From Methylovulum sp. (lineage in GTDB: Bacteria > Pseudomonadota > Gammaproteobacteria > Methylococcales > Methylomonadaceae), in assembly GCF_028687615.1 (NCBI RefSeq), contig NZ_JAQTZU010000014.1:1-64000 (forward strand): a DNA stretch of 64,000 bases, in the 5' to 3' direction. Positions 16,086 through 23,405 of this stretch are shown here, in pieces. A program made the position numbers and the translations under genes. Numbering within the stretch: the first letter of the stretch is position 1; the number at the start of each line of letters is the position of its first letter. Below the pieces are notes generated by a model. The model made no database searches and had not been told where the DNA came from. It saw nothing but the letters and a program-made list of their open reading frames with translations.

Positions 16086-16832
16086 ATGGAATTATTGGTA
16101 ATAATTTTTTTAATTATTTTTGTTATTTATTCTTTGCAAAGTTCGGAAAAATTTAAACTGCATATGGACACCTTAAATGCTGAATATCAAGCTAAATACA
16201 AAGAATTTGAAGATACTTTTCAAAAAGCGTCGGATTTTAACCCTACTTTCCTGTATGTGGGTTTGGATAGGAAGACTGGCATAGCAATTGATGAGCCAAG
16301 AACAAAAGTATGTATAGTCAAAAGGAATGGTAATTTGCTAGTTCATCGCGTAATTAGCTACGAGGACATACTTAGCTCAGAGCTGTATAAAGATGGAGAA
16401 ATCATTTTAAAAACAGTAAGATCAAGCCAGATAAGTGGCGCGGTTGTTGGTGGACTCTTGTTGGGTGGAGTTGGAACAGTAATTGGAGGGCTCTCTGGCA
16501 ACAAAATACAAAAAAACAACACACAAACTATTATCCTTAGAGTGGTTGTAAATGACCCGACTGATCCGCTACTTGATGTTTATTTCTTGAATTACGAAAT
16601 TGACAATAACAGTGAATATTACAAGCTTCTTTTGGAAGATGCCCGCCAGTGGCAGGCTCGTATGGATATTTTGATAAAGCGTGCTGAGAGAGAAGATGCC
16701 GCTCTTCGAAGAAACGAAACGAGTTCTGTAAGTCTGCCAGATGAATTAAGGAAACTTGCCGAATTAAAGAACAATGGAGTTCTCACAGACGAAGAATTCA
16801 ATACTCTAAAGGAAAAAATACTCAACCAGTAA
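16086..16832 (+). CDS. SHOCT-domain membrane protein
   Basis: 248 residues from ATG 16086 (GAGAGG upstream). An N-terminal membrane segment (ELLVIIFLIIFVIYSL) is followed by a coiled stretch, a soluble middle with a PH-like look, a glycine-zipper hydrophobic segment SGAVVGGLLLGGVGTVIGGL, and a C-terminal SHOCT motif (LRKLAELKNNGVLTDEEFNT), a short oligomerisation module. Such proteins usually sit at membranes with unknown roles. AT-rich like the preceding SMEK-like gene, same direction, 126 bp away, and probably part of the same acquired segment. Confidence 0.7.
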   Translation: MELLVIIFLIIFVIYSLQSSEKFKLHMDTLNAEYQAKYKEFEDTFQKASDFNPTFLYVGLDRKTGIAIDEPRTKVCIVKRNGNLLVHRVISYEDILSSELYKDGEIILKTVRSSQISGAVVGGLLLGGVGTVIGGLSGNKIQKNNTQTIILRVVVNDPTDPLLDVYFLNYEIDNNSEYYKLLLEDARQWQARMDILIKRAEREDAALRRNETSSVSLPDELRKLAELKNNGVLTDEEFNTLKEKILNQ

Positions 16833-16975
16833 GACGCACTAAAATAAACATCTATTTCAAATCCAAAGGAGTTTTTTAACACGTAAGATACTCTGTTCAA
16901 TTTCAAGTTAAATGTGCTGATTTTTACTATCAGTTGCATTCTGGAATTGCATAAAAACGGGTGTTGTCGAAACAC

Positions 16976-17062
16976 GTAAGGTGGATTCGCGCTAGCAATC
17001 CACCATTTCGAAAGTTGATGTTGCGCTAAACATGGCGGTTTGCTAGCGCGAAACCGCCCTAC
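16976..17062. repeat. REP pair upstream of brnT
   Basis: GTAAG then GTGGATT-CGCGCTAGC-AATCCACC (16976-17004), and the opposing hairpin GGCGGTTT-GCTAGCGCG-AAACCGCC followed by CTAC (17034-17062). The GTAG/CTAC-type edge and the stem-loop are the hallmarks of REP sequences mobilised by RAYT transposases; a RAYT gene lies 730 bp downstream. The gap 16833-17100 otherwise holds only the brnT upstream region. Confidence 0.75.
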
Positions 17063-17100
17063 GAACTGCTGGCTATAGCAACGGGAATAAAGGATTCAAA

Positions 17101-17376
17101 ATGCAATTTGAATGGGACAATCGAAAAGCTCTTATTAATTACCGCAAGCACGGCGTTAGTTTTGAAGAAGCAAAAAGTTGTTTTTATGACCCAAACCAAA
17201 TTGCTTTTTATGATTCTGGGCATAGTCAAGACGAAGACAGGGAAATTTTAGTGGGTCATTCCAATAGGGGCAGGCTGTTAATGGTCATTTGCACGATACG
17301 CACCGACAAAATTCGGATTATTTCAGCGCGTAAAGCAACTCAACAAGAGGTGATTGATTATGAAAAAGGAATATGA
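17101..17376 (+). CDS. brnT: BrnT-family ribonuclease toxin
   Basis: 91 residues with the BrnT signature: FEWDNRKALINYRKHGVSFE at the start, then EDREILVGHSNRGRLLMVIC and the C-terminal IRIISARKATQQEVIDYE. BrnT is a RelE-fold ribonuclease that halts translation under stress and is neutralised by BrnA. The order toxin-then-antitoxin, with the start of brnA inside the end of brnT, is as in the Brucella system. Confidence 0.9.
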   Translation: MQFEWDNRKALINYRKHGVSFEEAKSCFYDPNQIAFYDSGHSQDEDREILVGHSNRGRLLMVICTIRTDKIRIISARKATQQEVIDYEKGI

Positions 17377-17590
17377 TTTAACCAAATTAAAAGTTAAGCG
17401 GCGCGGGTTATTAGCTGATTTACCGCCGCTGGAAGAAGCGGAACAAGTAACCTGTGTATTATCACTGGATAAAAAGGTGGTTGATTTCTTTCAACGGGCG
17501 GCAGATTTGCCAAATGCGTTGCCTTATCAGCAACAAATTAACCATGCGTTGCAGGAATGGTTGGAAACCCGTAAGGTGGATTCGCATTAA
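17360..17590 (+). CDS. brnA: BrnA-family antitoxin
   Basis: 76 residues from ATG 17360, inside the brnT 3' end. It begins KKEYDLTKLKVKRRG, followed by a ribbon-helix-helix segment (VTCVLSLDKKVVDFFQRAAD) and NHALQEWLE. BrnA binds BrnT and represses the shared promoter. The last residues (RKVDSH) are encoded by sequence that matches the left end of the REP at 16976 (GTAAGGTGGATTCGC), so the antitoxin C-terminus appears to have been set by a repeat landing at its end. Confidence 0.85.
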   Translation: MKKEYDLTKLKVKRRGLLADLPPLEEAEQVTCVLSLDKKVVDFFQRAADLPNALPYQQQINHALQEWLETRKVDSH

Positions 17591-17598
17591 CGCGATTA

Positions 17599-17642
17599 AC
17601 GCGGTAAGTCGCATTCCGTAACGCGGTAAGTCGCATTCCGTA
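17599..17642. repeat. Two tandem 22-bp direct repeats
   Basis: Two exact adjacent 22-bp copies (17599-17620 and 17621-17642) beginning ACGCGGTAAGTCGC. They lie between the brnA stop and the REP pair upstream of the RAYT gene, and overlap the GTAG edge of that REP. Probably a slippage product in REP-derived sequence. Confidence 0.8.
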
Positions 17643-17743
17643 GGGCGCAATAGCCGATAGGCGTATTGCGCCGCATGGGAAATTACGAATCATACGGCGG
17701 AATACCCAAAGGGCATAAATACGCTATCGCTATTCCGCCCTAC
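17640..17743. repeat. REP pair (BIME) upstream of the RAYT gene
   Basis: GTAG-GGCGCAATA-loop-TATTGCGCC (17640-17672) and the opposing GGCGGAATA ... TATTCCGCC-CTAC (17696-17743). The GTAG edge and inverted pairing are exactly what a REP-associated tyrosine transposase recognises. A matching inverted REP lies downstream of the transposase (18346-18376). Confidence 0.85.
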
Positions 17744-17790
17744 CTTTGTGGACACGCTTAATAAAGTCAACGATTAATTAGGGATAGGCA

Positions 17791-18327
17791 ATGCCGGATT
17801 ACCGTCGCTACCGCGTTCCGGGCGGGACTTATTTTTTCACGGTCAATCTGTTGGAACGGCACGGTAATGATCTTTTGGTGCGCCATATCGACATTTTACG
17901 CACGGTGGTGCGGGAGACGCGCACCCGTTGGCCATTTCACATTGATGCGTGGGTGGTTTTACCCGAACATTTGCATTGCGTATGGACATTGCCAATCGGC
18001 GATGCTGACAATGCCAACCGCTGGCGGGTCATCAAACAAGGCTTTTCCAAGGCTCTGCCGAACACGGAAAAACGCTCCGCCGTCCGTGTTGCAAGAGGCG
18101 AGCGCGGAATCTGGCAACGCCGCTTTTGGGAGCATGTCATCCGGGACGATGCGGATTATGCGGCGCATATCGATTATTGCCATATCAATCCGGTCAAACA
18201 TGGCTTGGTTAAACAGGTTTCGGATTGGCCTTACTCGACGTTTCACCGAGATGTCGAGAGGGGGCTTTATCCGCTGAATTGGGCAACGTCTCCTGATAAT
18301 AATTTTGACTACGGCGAGCGTGGTTGA
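17791..18327 (+). CDS. REP-associated tyrosine transposase (RAYT)
   Basis: 178 residues, single domain of the IS200/IS605 Y1 type. It starts PDYRRYRVPGGTYFFTVNL, has the metal-binding HLHCVWTLP (H-x-H, residues about 60), and IWQRRFWEHVIRDDADYAAHIDYCHINPVKHG, which holds the catalytic Tyr. These are the standard RAYT motifs. REPs with GTAG/CTAC edges flank it on both sides, so it is probably the source of the REP family scattered through the window. The gene looks intact. Confidence 0.93.
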   Translation: MPDYRRYRVPGGTYFFTVNLLERHGNDLLVRHIDILRTVVRETRTRWPFHIDAWVVLPEHLHCVWTLPIGDADNANRWRVIKQGFSKALPNTEKRSAVRVARGERGIWQRRFWEHVIRDDADYAAHIDYCHINPVKHGLVKQVSDWPYSTFHRDVERGLYPLNWATSPDNNFDYGERG

Positions 18328-18345
18328 AGATATTGGCAATCATGC

Positions 18346-18376
18346 GGCGCAATACGCTTGCGCTATTGCGCCCTAC
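18346..18376. repeat. REP downstream of the RAYT gene
   Basis: GGCGCAATA-CGCTTGCGC-TATTGCGCC then CTAC: the inverted counterpart of the REP at 17640-17672, so the transposase gene is bracketed by opposing copies of the same hairpin. Confidence 0.85.
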
Positions 18377-18467
18377 GGAATTAGGCTTATCTCCTTAGGC
18401 ATGTCGGCGATGATGCCAAGCCTTATCAGGTGCGCGAAGCTAGGAAAAAAATAGAGGAATCAAAATC

Positions 18468-18749
18468 ATGAAAGACAGTGACTGCTATGTGAAAATTGTT
18501 GAATGGTCTGAGGAAGATGGCTGTTTCGTGGGCTTTTGCCCTGGTGTTATCGGCGCTTGTTGTCACGCTGACAATGAAGTCGAAGTGTATGCCGAACTGT
18601 GCCAGATTGTGGATGAATGGCTTACTACTCTTAAAACTGACGGTAAGCCTCTACCTTTGCCTACCGTGGGTAAAGGTTTTGTCGACCAGATTTGCGCTCG
18701 TTCCCAAGCTGGAGCTTGGGAACGAGCGAAATTTCAAATTACCTATTGA
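18468..18749 (+). CDS. HicB-like antitoxin, orphan
   Basis: 93 residues. YVKIVEWSEEDGCFVGFCPG is the partial RNase H fold of HicB, followed by DNEVEVYAELCQIVDEWLTT. No hicA is found on either side. The last 20 or so residues (ICARSQAGAWERAKFQ) are encoded by a near-perfect palindrome (18698-18731, CGCTCGTTCCCAAGC / GCTTGGGAACGAGCG) that also occurs at 47.4 and 47.7 kb. The native C-terminus, which in HicB carries the DNA-binding domain, has therefore been lost or replaced. Confidence 0.75.
   Translation: MKDSDCYVKIVEWSEEDGCFVGFCPGVIGACCHADNEVEVYAELCQIVDEWLTTLKTDGKPLPLPTVGKGFVDQICARSQAGAWERAKFQITY
18698..18731. repeat. CGTTCCCAAGC palindrome inside the hicB 3' end
   Basis: CGCTCGTTCCCAAGC, short spacer TGGA, GCTTGGGAACGAGCG. 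The same repeat forms the outer arms at 47416-47446 and 47636-47674. Here it lies within the coding frame and supplies the C-terminal codons of the HicB-like protein. Confidence 0.8.
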
Positions 18750-18793
18750 TGAGCAACTAACGGTAATCCAAGCAATTTTTTAAATGCAGGCTA

Positions 18794-20002
18794 ATGATAT
18801 TTTTAACTTACTTACCCGTTCCAAGCAAACATCCGGCTTTACTGGCCGTGCTGGTCATGGGGATTTTGCAAGGCTGTGTGTCTTCGCCCGCCTTGTTTGA
18901 TGATGCGGTCATTTCCTACGATAAGTCAATCACCGAAACGTTATCCAAGCAGTTGCTGCTGAATATCGCCCGCGCCCATCAGCATCAGCCCATGCACTTC
19001 ACCGGTATTTCCAATATAGCCGCAACGTTCAATTTTCAGTTGAATGCCGGCGTTACGCCTGCACTAACCGGTAATAGCGGTTCGTTATTGGTGCCTTCTT
19101 TTGGCGGTGGCATTTCGGAAAACCCCACGATCAGTATCGTGCCGATGGAAGGGGAAGAATTTACCCGCCGCTTGCTAACGCCTTTGCAGGAAGCCAAACT
19201 GACCATGCTGTTGCGCCAAGGCGCGGATGTTGATCTGGTATTACGTTTGTTAATTGATGAATTGCGGCTTACTGACGCCAATGGGGATAAAATCTATCAG
19301 AACAAACCCGCCGACACTCAAGCTTACCGTATGTTCCGGCAAGTGATTTTGCATTTGTCCGCCATACAAGATAACCATGCTTTGCATGTCAATCCTCTGT
19401 TGTTCGACCGAAGCTGGACTTTACCGGCGGCATCCTTATCGGTGGATAAGTTGGCGGAGCTACAAAAAGAATTTACCGTCAATTATGATGCCGTCCGGCA
19501 ACAAGTCAAACTGACTAAACGGGTTACCGGGCACATCATTTTGAGCAATTATGATCCGGTTTCCCTTAGCAACGAAGAACGCGAGCAACTACAACAAGAA
19601 GCGGATAACCTGCCTGCCAATGAAGTGATGCTGGATATCCGGGCTGGTTACCCAGACGGGGAATGGCCGTTGCATGGCGCTTTCCGCTTGCGTAGTTTTC
19701 ATAATGTGCTGAATTTTATCGGCCAAGGCATCAGTGAATATCCTGAATATGTTGTCCCCAAACATGCGCTGACACCGGAGGTAAGGGAAAATCCCGCACA
19801 AACTTTGGCTATCATGGTGTCACCCACCGAGCCTCAAAAAGCCGATCTCAGCGTAGAATATGGCGGCAACTATTACGCGATTAAGCCGGAGTCGGGTTAT
19901 CAATGGAACCGCGAGGGTTTTCGGCTGTTGTATCAAGTTTTTCAGATGACGATGAGCGAATTGTCGCAACAAGGCGCACCTAGCATCACAATTTCAAAAT
20001 AA
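18794..20002 (+). CDS. Predicted outer membrane lipoprotein, unknown function
   Basis: 402 residues. A signal peptide ends in a lipobox GILQGC (Cys about residue 28). The mature protein has NIARAHQHQPMHFTGISNIAA, a Gly/Ser-rich FGGGISENPTISIVPMEGEEF, and a C-terminal VEYGGNYYAIKP region. I do not recognise a named family with certainty; similar hypothetical lipoproteins occur in proteobacteria. The stop is at 20002 and a corA-like gene follows on the same strand. No membrane segments besides the signal. Confidence 0.75.
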   Translation: MIFLTYLPVPSKHPALLAVLVMGILQGCVSSPALFDDAVISYDKSITETLSKQLLLNIARAHQHQPMHFTGISNIAATFNFQLNAGVTPALTGNSGSLLVPSFGGGISENPTISIVPMEGEEFTRRLLTPLQEAKLTMLLRQGADVDLVLRLLIDELRLTDANGDKIYQNKPADTQAYRMFRQVILHLSAIQDNHALHVNPLLFDRSWTLPAASLSVDKLAELQKEFTVNYDAVRQQVKLTKRVTGHIILSNYDPVSLSNEEREQLQQEADNLPANEVMLDIRAGYPDGEWPLHGAFRLRSFHNVLNFIGQGISEYPEYVVPKHALTPEVRENPAQTLAIMVSPTEPQKADLSVEYGGNYYAIKPESGYQWNREGFRLLYQVFQMTMSELSQQGAPSITISK

Positions 20003-20129
20003 TCACTGGATTCCCAGGAAATTACTTCATAACTAAAGGTTTTTCAGGTTTTAATACCTGTGTGTCATTTGCAAAAATTGCATAGACACCAGATGACTCA
20101 TTTACCGTGTTTAGCTTCTCTTTTCAGAT

Positions 20130-21452
20130 ATGCCAAAAGAACCGACCGCCAAATTCCACAATAGCCAGCAAGCTGTGCTTGACATATTGGTCAAGCACAA
20201 GCTGATTGCAAAATTGGTGCATAATCAGGAAATGCCCCACCATGAGCTGGTGGAAACGCTGGTCCGCAAAGAGAACATGGCGCAGTTGCAACAGATACTG
20301 AACCATTTGCCGCCTGAGGAAATTGCCCACATCCTCGAAGAATTGCCGCCCGAAGACCAATTGCTGGTCTGGGAGCAGTTGGATGACGCGCATAAGCAGC
20401 CCATCCTGCTGGAAGCCCCGATCTCTGTGCTGCAATTACTGGGGAAACAAGACTACAAGACGGAACGCTCCAGGGTCAAAGCGTTTAATCTCTACGAAGG
20501 CCGCTTGCACGAAATTACCATTGATACCCCTAACGATTTATTGGAGTCCCAACCTATCTGGATAGATTTGGTGGCGCCGACGTTTGAGGATCGGATATGG
20601 GTGGGCGATATTTTTGGCATAGAATTCCCCGATCCCTATAAATTGAGCGATTTGGAATCCAGCGCGCGGTTTTATGTGGAAGAAAACGGCGAAATCCACT
20701 TGCATTCAGATTTCCTGCTTGACAAAGGCGACGTGTCACGCAACATCGTCGTGGCGTTTATCCTTTATAAAGATATTTTGTTTTCCATCCGTAAAGAAGA
20801 ATTGCCGGTTTTCCGGCTCCAGCGTTTACGCGCCTTGAGCCAGGCTAATTATGTTGCCAACTCAAGGGATATGTTGCTTGACCTTTACGCGGCGAATGCC
20901 GAGTATTCGGCTGATGCCCTCGAAGATGTTTATCTGGCCTTGGAAGTGGTTGGCAATCAAGTCCTCAGCAAACAAATGAGCGATGAAGAAGCGGCTAAGA
21001 TATTGATTGATATTGCCAATGAAGAGGATCTGAACGGGCGTATCCGCCGGAACGTGATGGATACCCGCCGTGCCGTTTCATTTTTAATGCGCAGTAAGTT
21101 TCTTGCCAAAGACCAACTGGAATATTCCCAGCAGATTTTGCGTGATATTGAGTCCTTGGACGGCCACACGGCATTTCTTTTCGACAAGATCAACTTCTTG
21201 ATGGATGCCGCCGTGGGTTTTATCAATATCAACCAAAACAAGGTGGTCAAGCGGTTGACCGTCGTCAGTGTGGTGTTTATGCCGCTCAATGTCCTGGCGG
21301 GCATTGGTGGCATGTCCGAATTTTCGATGATGACACAAGCGATACCTTGGCCTATCTCATACAGCATTTTTACTATCGGTTTGGTCATTGTCGGTTGGCT
21401 GACTTTTGTGATTTTGCAGATTCTTGAAAAACGCGAACACAATAAATCATAG
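20130..21452 (+). CDS. CorA-type divalent cation transporter with MgtE-like N-domain
   Basis: 440 residues. Residues about 30-100 (VETLVRKENMAQLQQILNHL, then LEELPPEDQLLVWEQL) look like the superhelical N domain of MgtE magnesium channels; the rest is CorA: an alpha/beta cytoplasmic domain, long helices, and two C-terminal membrane segments (about 375-395 and 410-430). The GMN selectivity motif at the end of TM1 is replaced by GIGGM (391-395) followed by SEFS. It probably moves Mg2+, Co2+ or another divalent ion, but the altered filter makes the substrate open. Confidence 0.85.
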   Translation: MPKEPTAKFHNSQQAVLDILVKHKLIAKLVHNQEMPHHELVETLVRKENMAQLQQILNHLPPEEIAHILEELPPEDQLLVWEQLDDAHKQPILLEAPISVLQLLGKQDYKTERSRVKAFNLYEGRLHEITIDTPNDLLESQPIWIDLVAPTFEDRIWVGDIFGIEFPDPYKLSDLESSARFYVEENGEIHLHSDFLLDKGDVSRNIVVAFILYKDILFSIRKEELPVFRLQRLRALSQANYVANSRDMLLDLYAANAEYSADALEDVYLALEVVGNQVLSKQMSDEEAAKILIDIANEEDLNGRIRRNVMDTRRAVSFLMRSKFLAKDQLEYSQQILRDIESLDGHTAFLFDKINFLMDAAVGFININQNKVVKRLTVVSVVFMPLNVLAGIGGMSEFSMMTQAIPWPISYSIFTIGLVIVGWLTFVILQILEKREHNKS

Positions 21453-21463
21453 GATTTTCGCTA

Positions 21464-21573
21464 AGGATTTGGCCATTAATAACTTCCCGATATTAAGACC
21501 TGACAGGTTTTTGAAACCTGTCAGGTCTAGGGTTTCAAGAATGGTTCAAGGAAGTTATTTTTAGCCAAATCCT
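21464..21573. repeat. 110-bp nested palindromic element, copy 1
   Basis: Outer arms 21464-21487 (AGGATTTGGCC to AACTTCC) and 21550-21573 (GGAAGTT to CCAAATCCT), 21 of 24 bases complementary. Inside is the 33-bp core: AGACCTGACAGGTTT (21496-21510), loop, exact complement (21514-21528). The same arms, core and spacing (8 bases from left arm to core) occur at 49865-49977, so this is one repeated element. It starts 11 bp after the corA-like gene. Confidence 0.88.
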
Positions 21574-21627
21574 AAAGGGTTTTGAGGTCGGACTATAGGA
21601 CACGTTATCTTAAACCCACAGTGCTTT

Positions 21628-21746
21628 AGGAATGTGCATGGAATAAATTCGCGGATCAAGACCTGTCAGGTTTTGATACCCTCTGGGGCACAAGAAACCT
21701 GACAGGTCTGACGAGCCGGTGCGGAAATTATTTCATGCACATTCCT
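21628..21746. repeat. Nested palindrome with a second type of outer arm
   Basis: Outer arms 21628-21646 and 21728-21746 (AGGAATGTGCATG and complement, one mismatch in 19). Inside are the two halves of the same core, AGACCTGTCAGGTTT (21659-21673) and AAACCTGACAGGTCT (21695-21709), here separated by 21 bases. The outer arms are unrelated to those of the neighbouring element. Confidence 0.85.
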
Positions 21747-21750
21747 TAGC

Positions 21751-21894
21751 CAGTGGTTGTTTAGTGTTTTTTTGGAGTACAAACCTAATCCTCAGTCAAT
21801 GTTTTTCCGACGGGTATTCCGGCCTACGTCAACCCGACAATTCAACACTGACTGGGTACTAGGCTTGTACTCCGCAACTAAATTACAACCACTA
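21751..21894. repeat. Third nested inverted repeat
   Basis: Outer arms AGTGGTTGT (21752-21760) / ACAACCACT (21885-21893), then GGAGTACAAACCTA (21774-21787) / TAGGCTTGTACTCC (21860-21873), then CAGTCAATGTT / AACACTGACTG, with a REP-like GGTATTCCGGCCTAC in the middle. It completes the 464-bp gap 21453-21916, which is filled by three palindromic elements in a row. Confidence 0.7.
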
Positions 21895-21916
21895 TCAGAT
21901 AATCCAACTAAGGAAA

Positions 21917-22156
21917 TTAGGCCGGATTGATCAAATGGAATAAAGTCTGCGCCATTTCCGCTGCTTCATGACCCATCGTGGTCAGATAACCGCCATCTTC
22001 CCGTGTGGTCAGACCTTTTGCATGCAAACGATGTGCGGCGGCAACCGCGCTTGGGGTTGCACTGGATGTGTGGATTTTAAGGCCGGCCAGGGTGCTGTCC
22101 AGATTGTAAAGGGCCAGCAGGTTGAGTTCATCGATCATTTCTTGATTATAGTTCAT
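21917..22156 (-). CDS. TIGR02647-like small protein
   Basis: 79 residues from ATG 22156 (GAGGAG upstream at the right spacing); longer frames have no family support. Sequence NYNQEMIDELNLLALYNLDS, GLKIHTSSATPSAVAAAHRL, LTTREDGGYLTTMGHEAAEM fits the conserved TIGR02647 family of small proteins found in gammaproteobacteria, sometimes called DNA-binding. Function unknown. It lies downstream of the serine-cycle gene hprA on the same strand. Confidence 0.75.
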   Translation of the reverse strand: MNYNQEMIDELNLLALYNLDSTLAGLKIHTSSATPSAVAAAHRLHAKGLTTREDGGYLTTMGHEAAEMAQTLFHLINPA

Positions 22157-22331
22157 TGTTTCTCCTCGTGTGTTGCCTAAGCCTGGGCGTATTGCTGGCT
22201 TTGGCGGGTGTGGGTACGCTTTTATGCCCATGAGGGCGGCGCGTACCTTTATGTATTGGATAAGATAATTTATGTTGAAAAACGTACTTGCCACGTCTGG
22301 GCGCACCCTGCCGGATTCACGGGCAAGGCTA

Positions 22332-23303
22332 TTATGCAACGCGGTCTTCCGGCTCGTTTCCCGCAAAAAACGCGGCGATATTGCTCAGGACCCGATTGCC
22401 CATCGCCTCCCGTGTTTCTTCACTGGCACTGCCTAAATGCGGCAATAGCGTCACATTGTCCAGTTCCAAGAAACCGGGATTAAGATTCGGTTCGCCTTCG
22501 TAAACATCCAAACCGGCTCCGGCGATCCAACCTTCTTTCAGGGCTTTGATCAGCGCGTTGCTATCGACCACGTCACCTCGTGCGGTGTTGATAAGATGTG
22601 CGGAGGGGCGCATCAGTTTCAGGCGTTGTTCGTTGAGCAAATGTTGGGTGGCCGCCCCGCCAGGGCAATGTAGCGAGACGAAATGGGCTTCGGTCAGCAA
22701 CTCCTCAACCGTTTCACAGCGCACGGCTTGTAATTCTTCGACTATCGCGGCATCGGGTGCGGAAGGCACATAGAACAGGATTTTCATGCCAAAGCCATGA
22801 TGGGCTTTGCGGGCCATCGCTTGGGCGATGCGGCCAAAGCCGATTAATCCCAAGGTTTTGCCCGTGACTTTTTGCCCGACCAATTGCGTGGGCCCCCAGC
22901 CCGTCCATTGCCGGTTCAAAATTAGCCGTTCACCTTCGGCGGCTCGGCGGGCGGACATCAACAACAACAGCATGGCTATGTCCGCCGTGCAATCGGTCAG
23001 GACATGCGGCGTGTTGGTGACGACCACACCATTTGCTTTAGCGGCGTTGATGTCGATATTGTTATAACCCACGCCAAAATTACCGATGATTTTCACGCGC
23101 CGGTTTTCGGCACCGATAATGTCGGCGGTGATCGGGTCGGTCACCGTCGGCAACAAGGCATCGGCGGTTTGCATGGCGAGTTTCAATTCATCCGCGTTCA
23201 TTGGCGTGTCGGACTCGTTGAGCTGCACATCGTAAAGGGCTTTAAGTTGCGACTCGACTTCGGCGGGCCAGCGGCGGGTGACAATGACTTTGGGTTTATT
23301 CAT
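22332..23303 (-). CDS. hprA: Hydroxypyruvate/glyoxylate reductase (D-2-hydroxyacid dehydrogenase)
   Basis: 323 residues of the D-isomer 2-hydroxyacid dehydrogenase family. The N-terminal substrate domain carries NFGVGYNNIDINAAKANGV; the NAD domain has LGLIGFGRIAQAMARKAHHG; the catalytic set is Arg in NTARGDVVD, Glu in DVYEGEP and His in LLPHLGSAS. In the serine cycle HprA reduces hydroxypyruvate to D-glycerate. It follows the aminotransferase gene that makes its substrate (23406-24569) on the same strand, separated by a 12-bp hairpin. Confidence 0.9.
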   Translation of the reverse strand: MNKPKVIVTRRWPAEVESQLKALYDVQLNESDTPMNADELKLAMQTADALLPTVTDPITADIIGAENRRVKIIGNFGVGYNNIDINAAKANGVVVTNTPHVLTDCTADIAMLLLLMSARRAAEGERLILNRQWTGWGPTQLVGQKVTGKTLGLIGFGRIAQAMARKAHHGFGMKILFYVPSAPDAAIVEELQAVRCETVEELLTEAHFVSLHCPGGAATQHLLNEQRLKLMRPSAHLINTARGDVVDSNALIKALKEGWIAGAGLDVYEGEPNLNPGFLELDNVTLLPHLGSASEETREAMGNRVLSNIAAFFAGNEPEDRVA

Positions 23304-23339
23304 AAACGTAGCTCCACGCGATTGTAGGTTTAGTTACAG

Positions 23340-23372
23340 CAATCGGGTTGCAATAGATGCGCAACCCGATTG
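23340..23372 (-). other. Hairpin between sgaA and hprA
   Basis: CAATCGGGTTGC (23340-23351) and GCAACCCGATTG (23361-23372), a perfect 12-bp stem with a 9-nt loop, lie in the 102-bp gap between the aminotransferase and hprA. There is no T run on the minus strand, so it may tune or stabilise the transcript rather than end it. Confidence 0.55.
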
Positions 23373-23405
23373 TGGTAAAGCAGGGAGGGTAGGGCGGTGT
23401 GCTTA

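Noticed and set aside
17571-17672. Short direct repeats that could suggest a CRISPR array
   Set aside because: Only two adjacent 22-bp copies without spacers, in REP-derived sequence, and no cas genes. No CRISPR array was seen anywhere in the window.
18377-18467. Possible hicA upstream of the HicB-like gene
   Set aside because: No frame here has the dsRBD-like HicA pattern; the stretch is too short and follows a REP.
22213-22247. GGTACGC/GCGTACC inverted repeat between the TIGR02647 gene and hprA
   Set aside because: Only a 7-bp stem with a 21-nt loop; too weak to call beyond noting it as a possible decayed REP.
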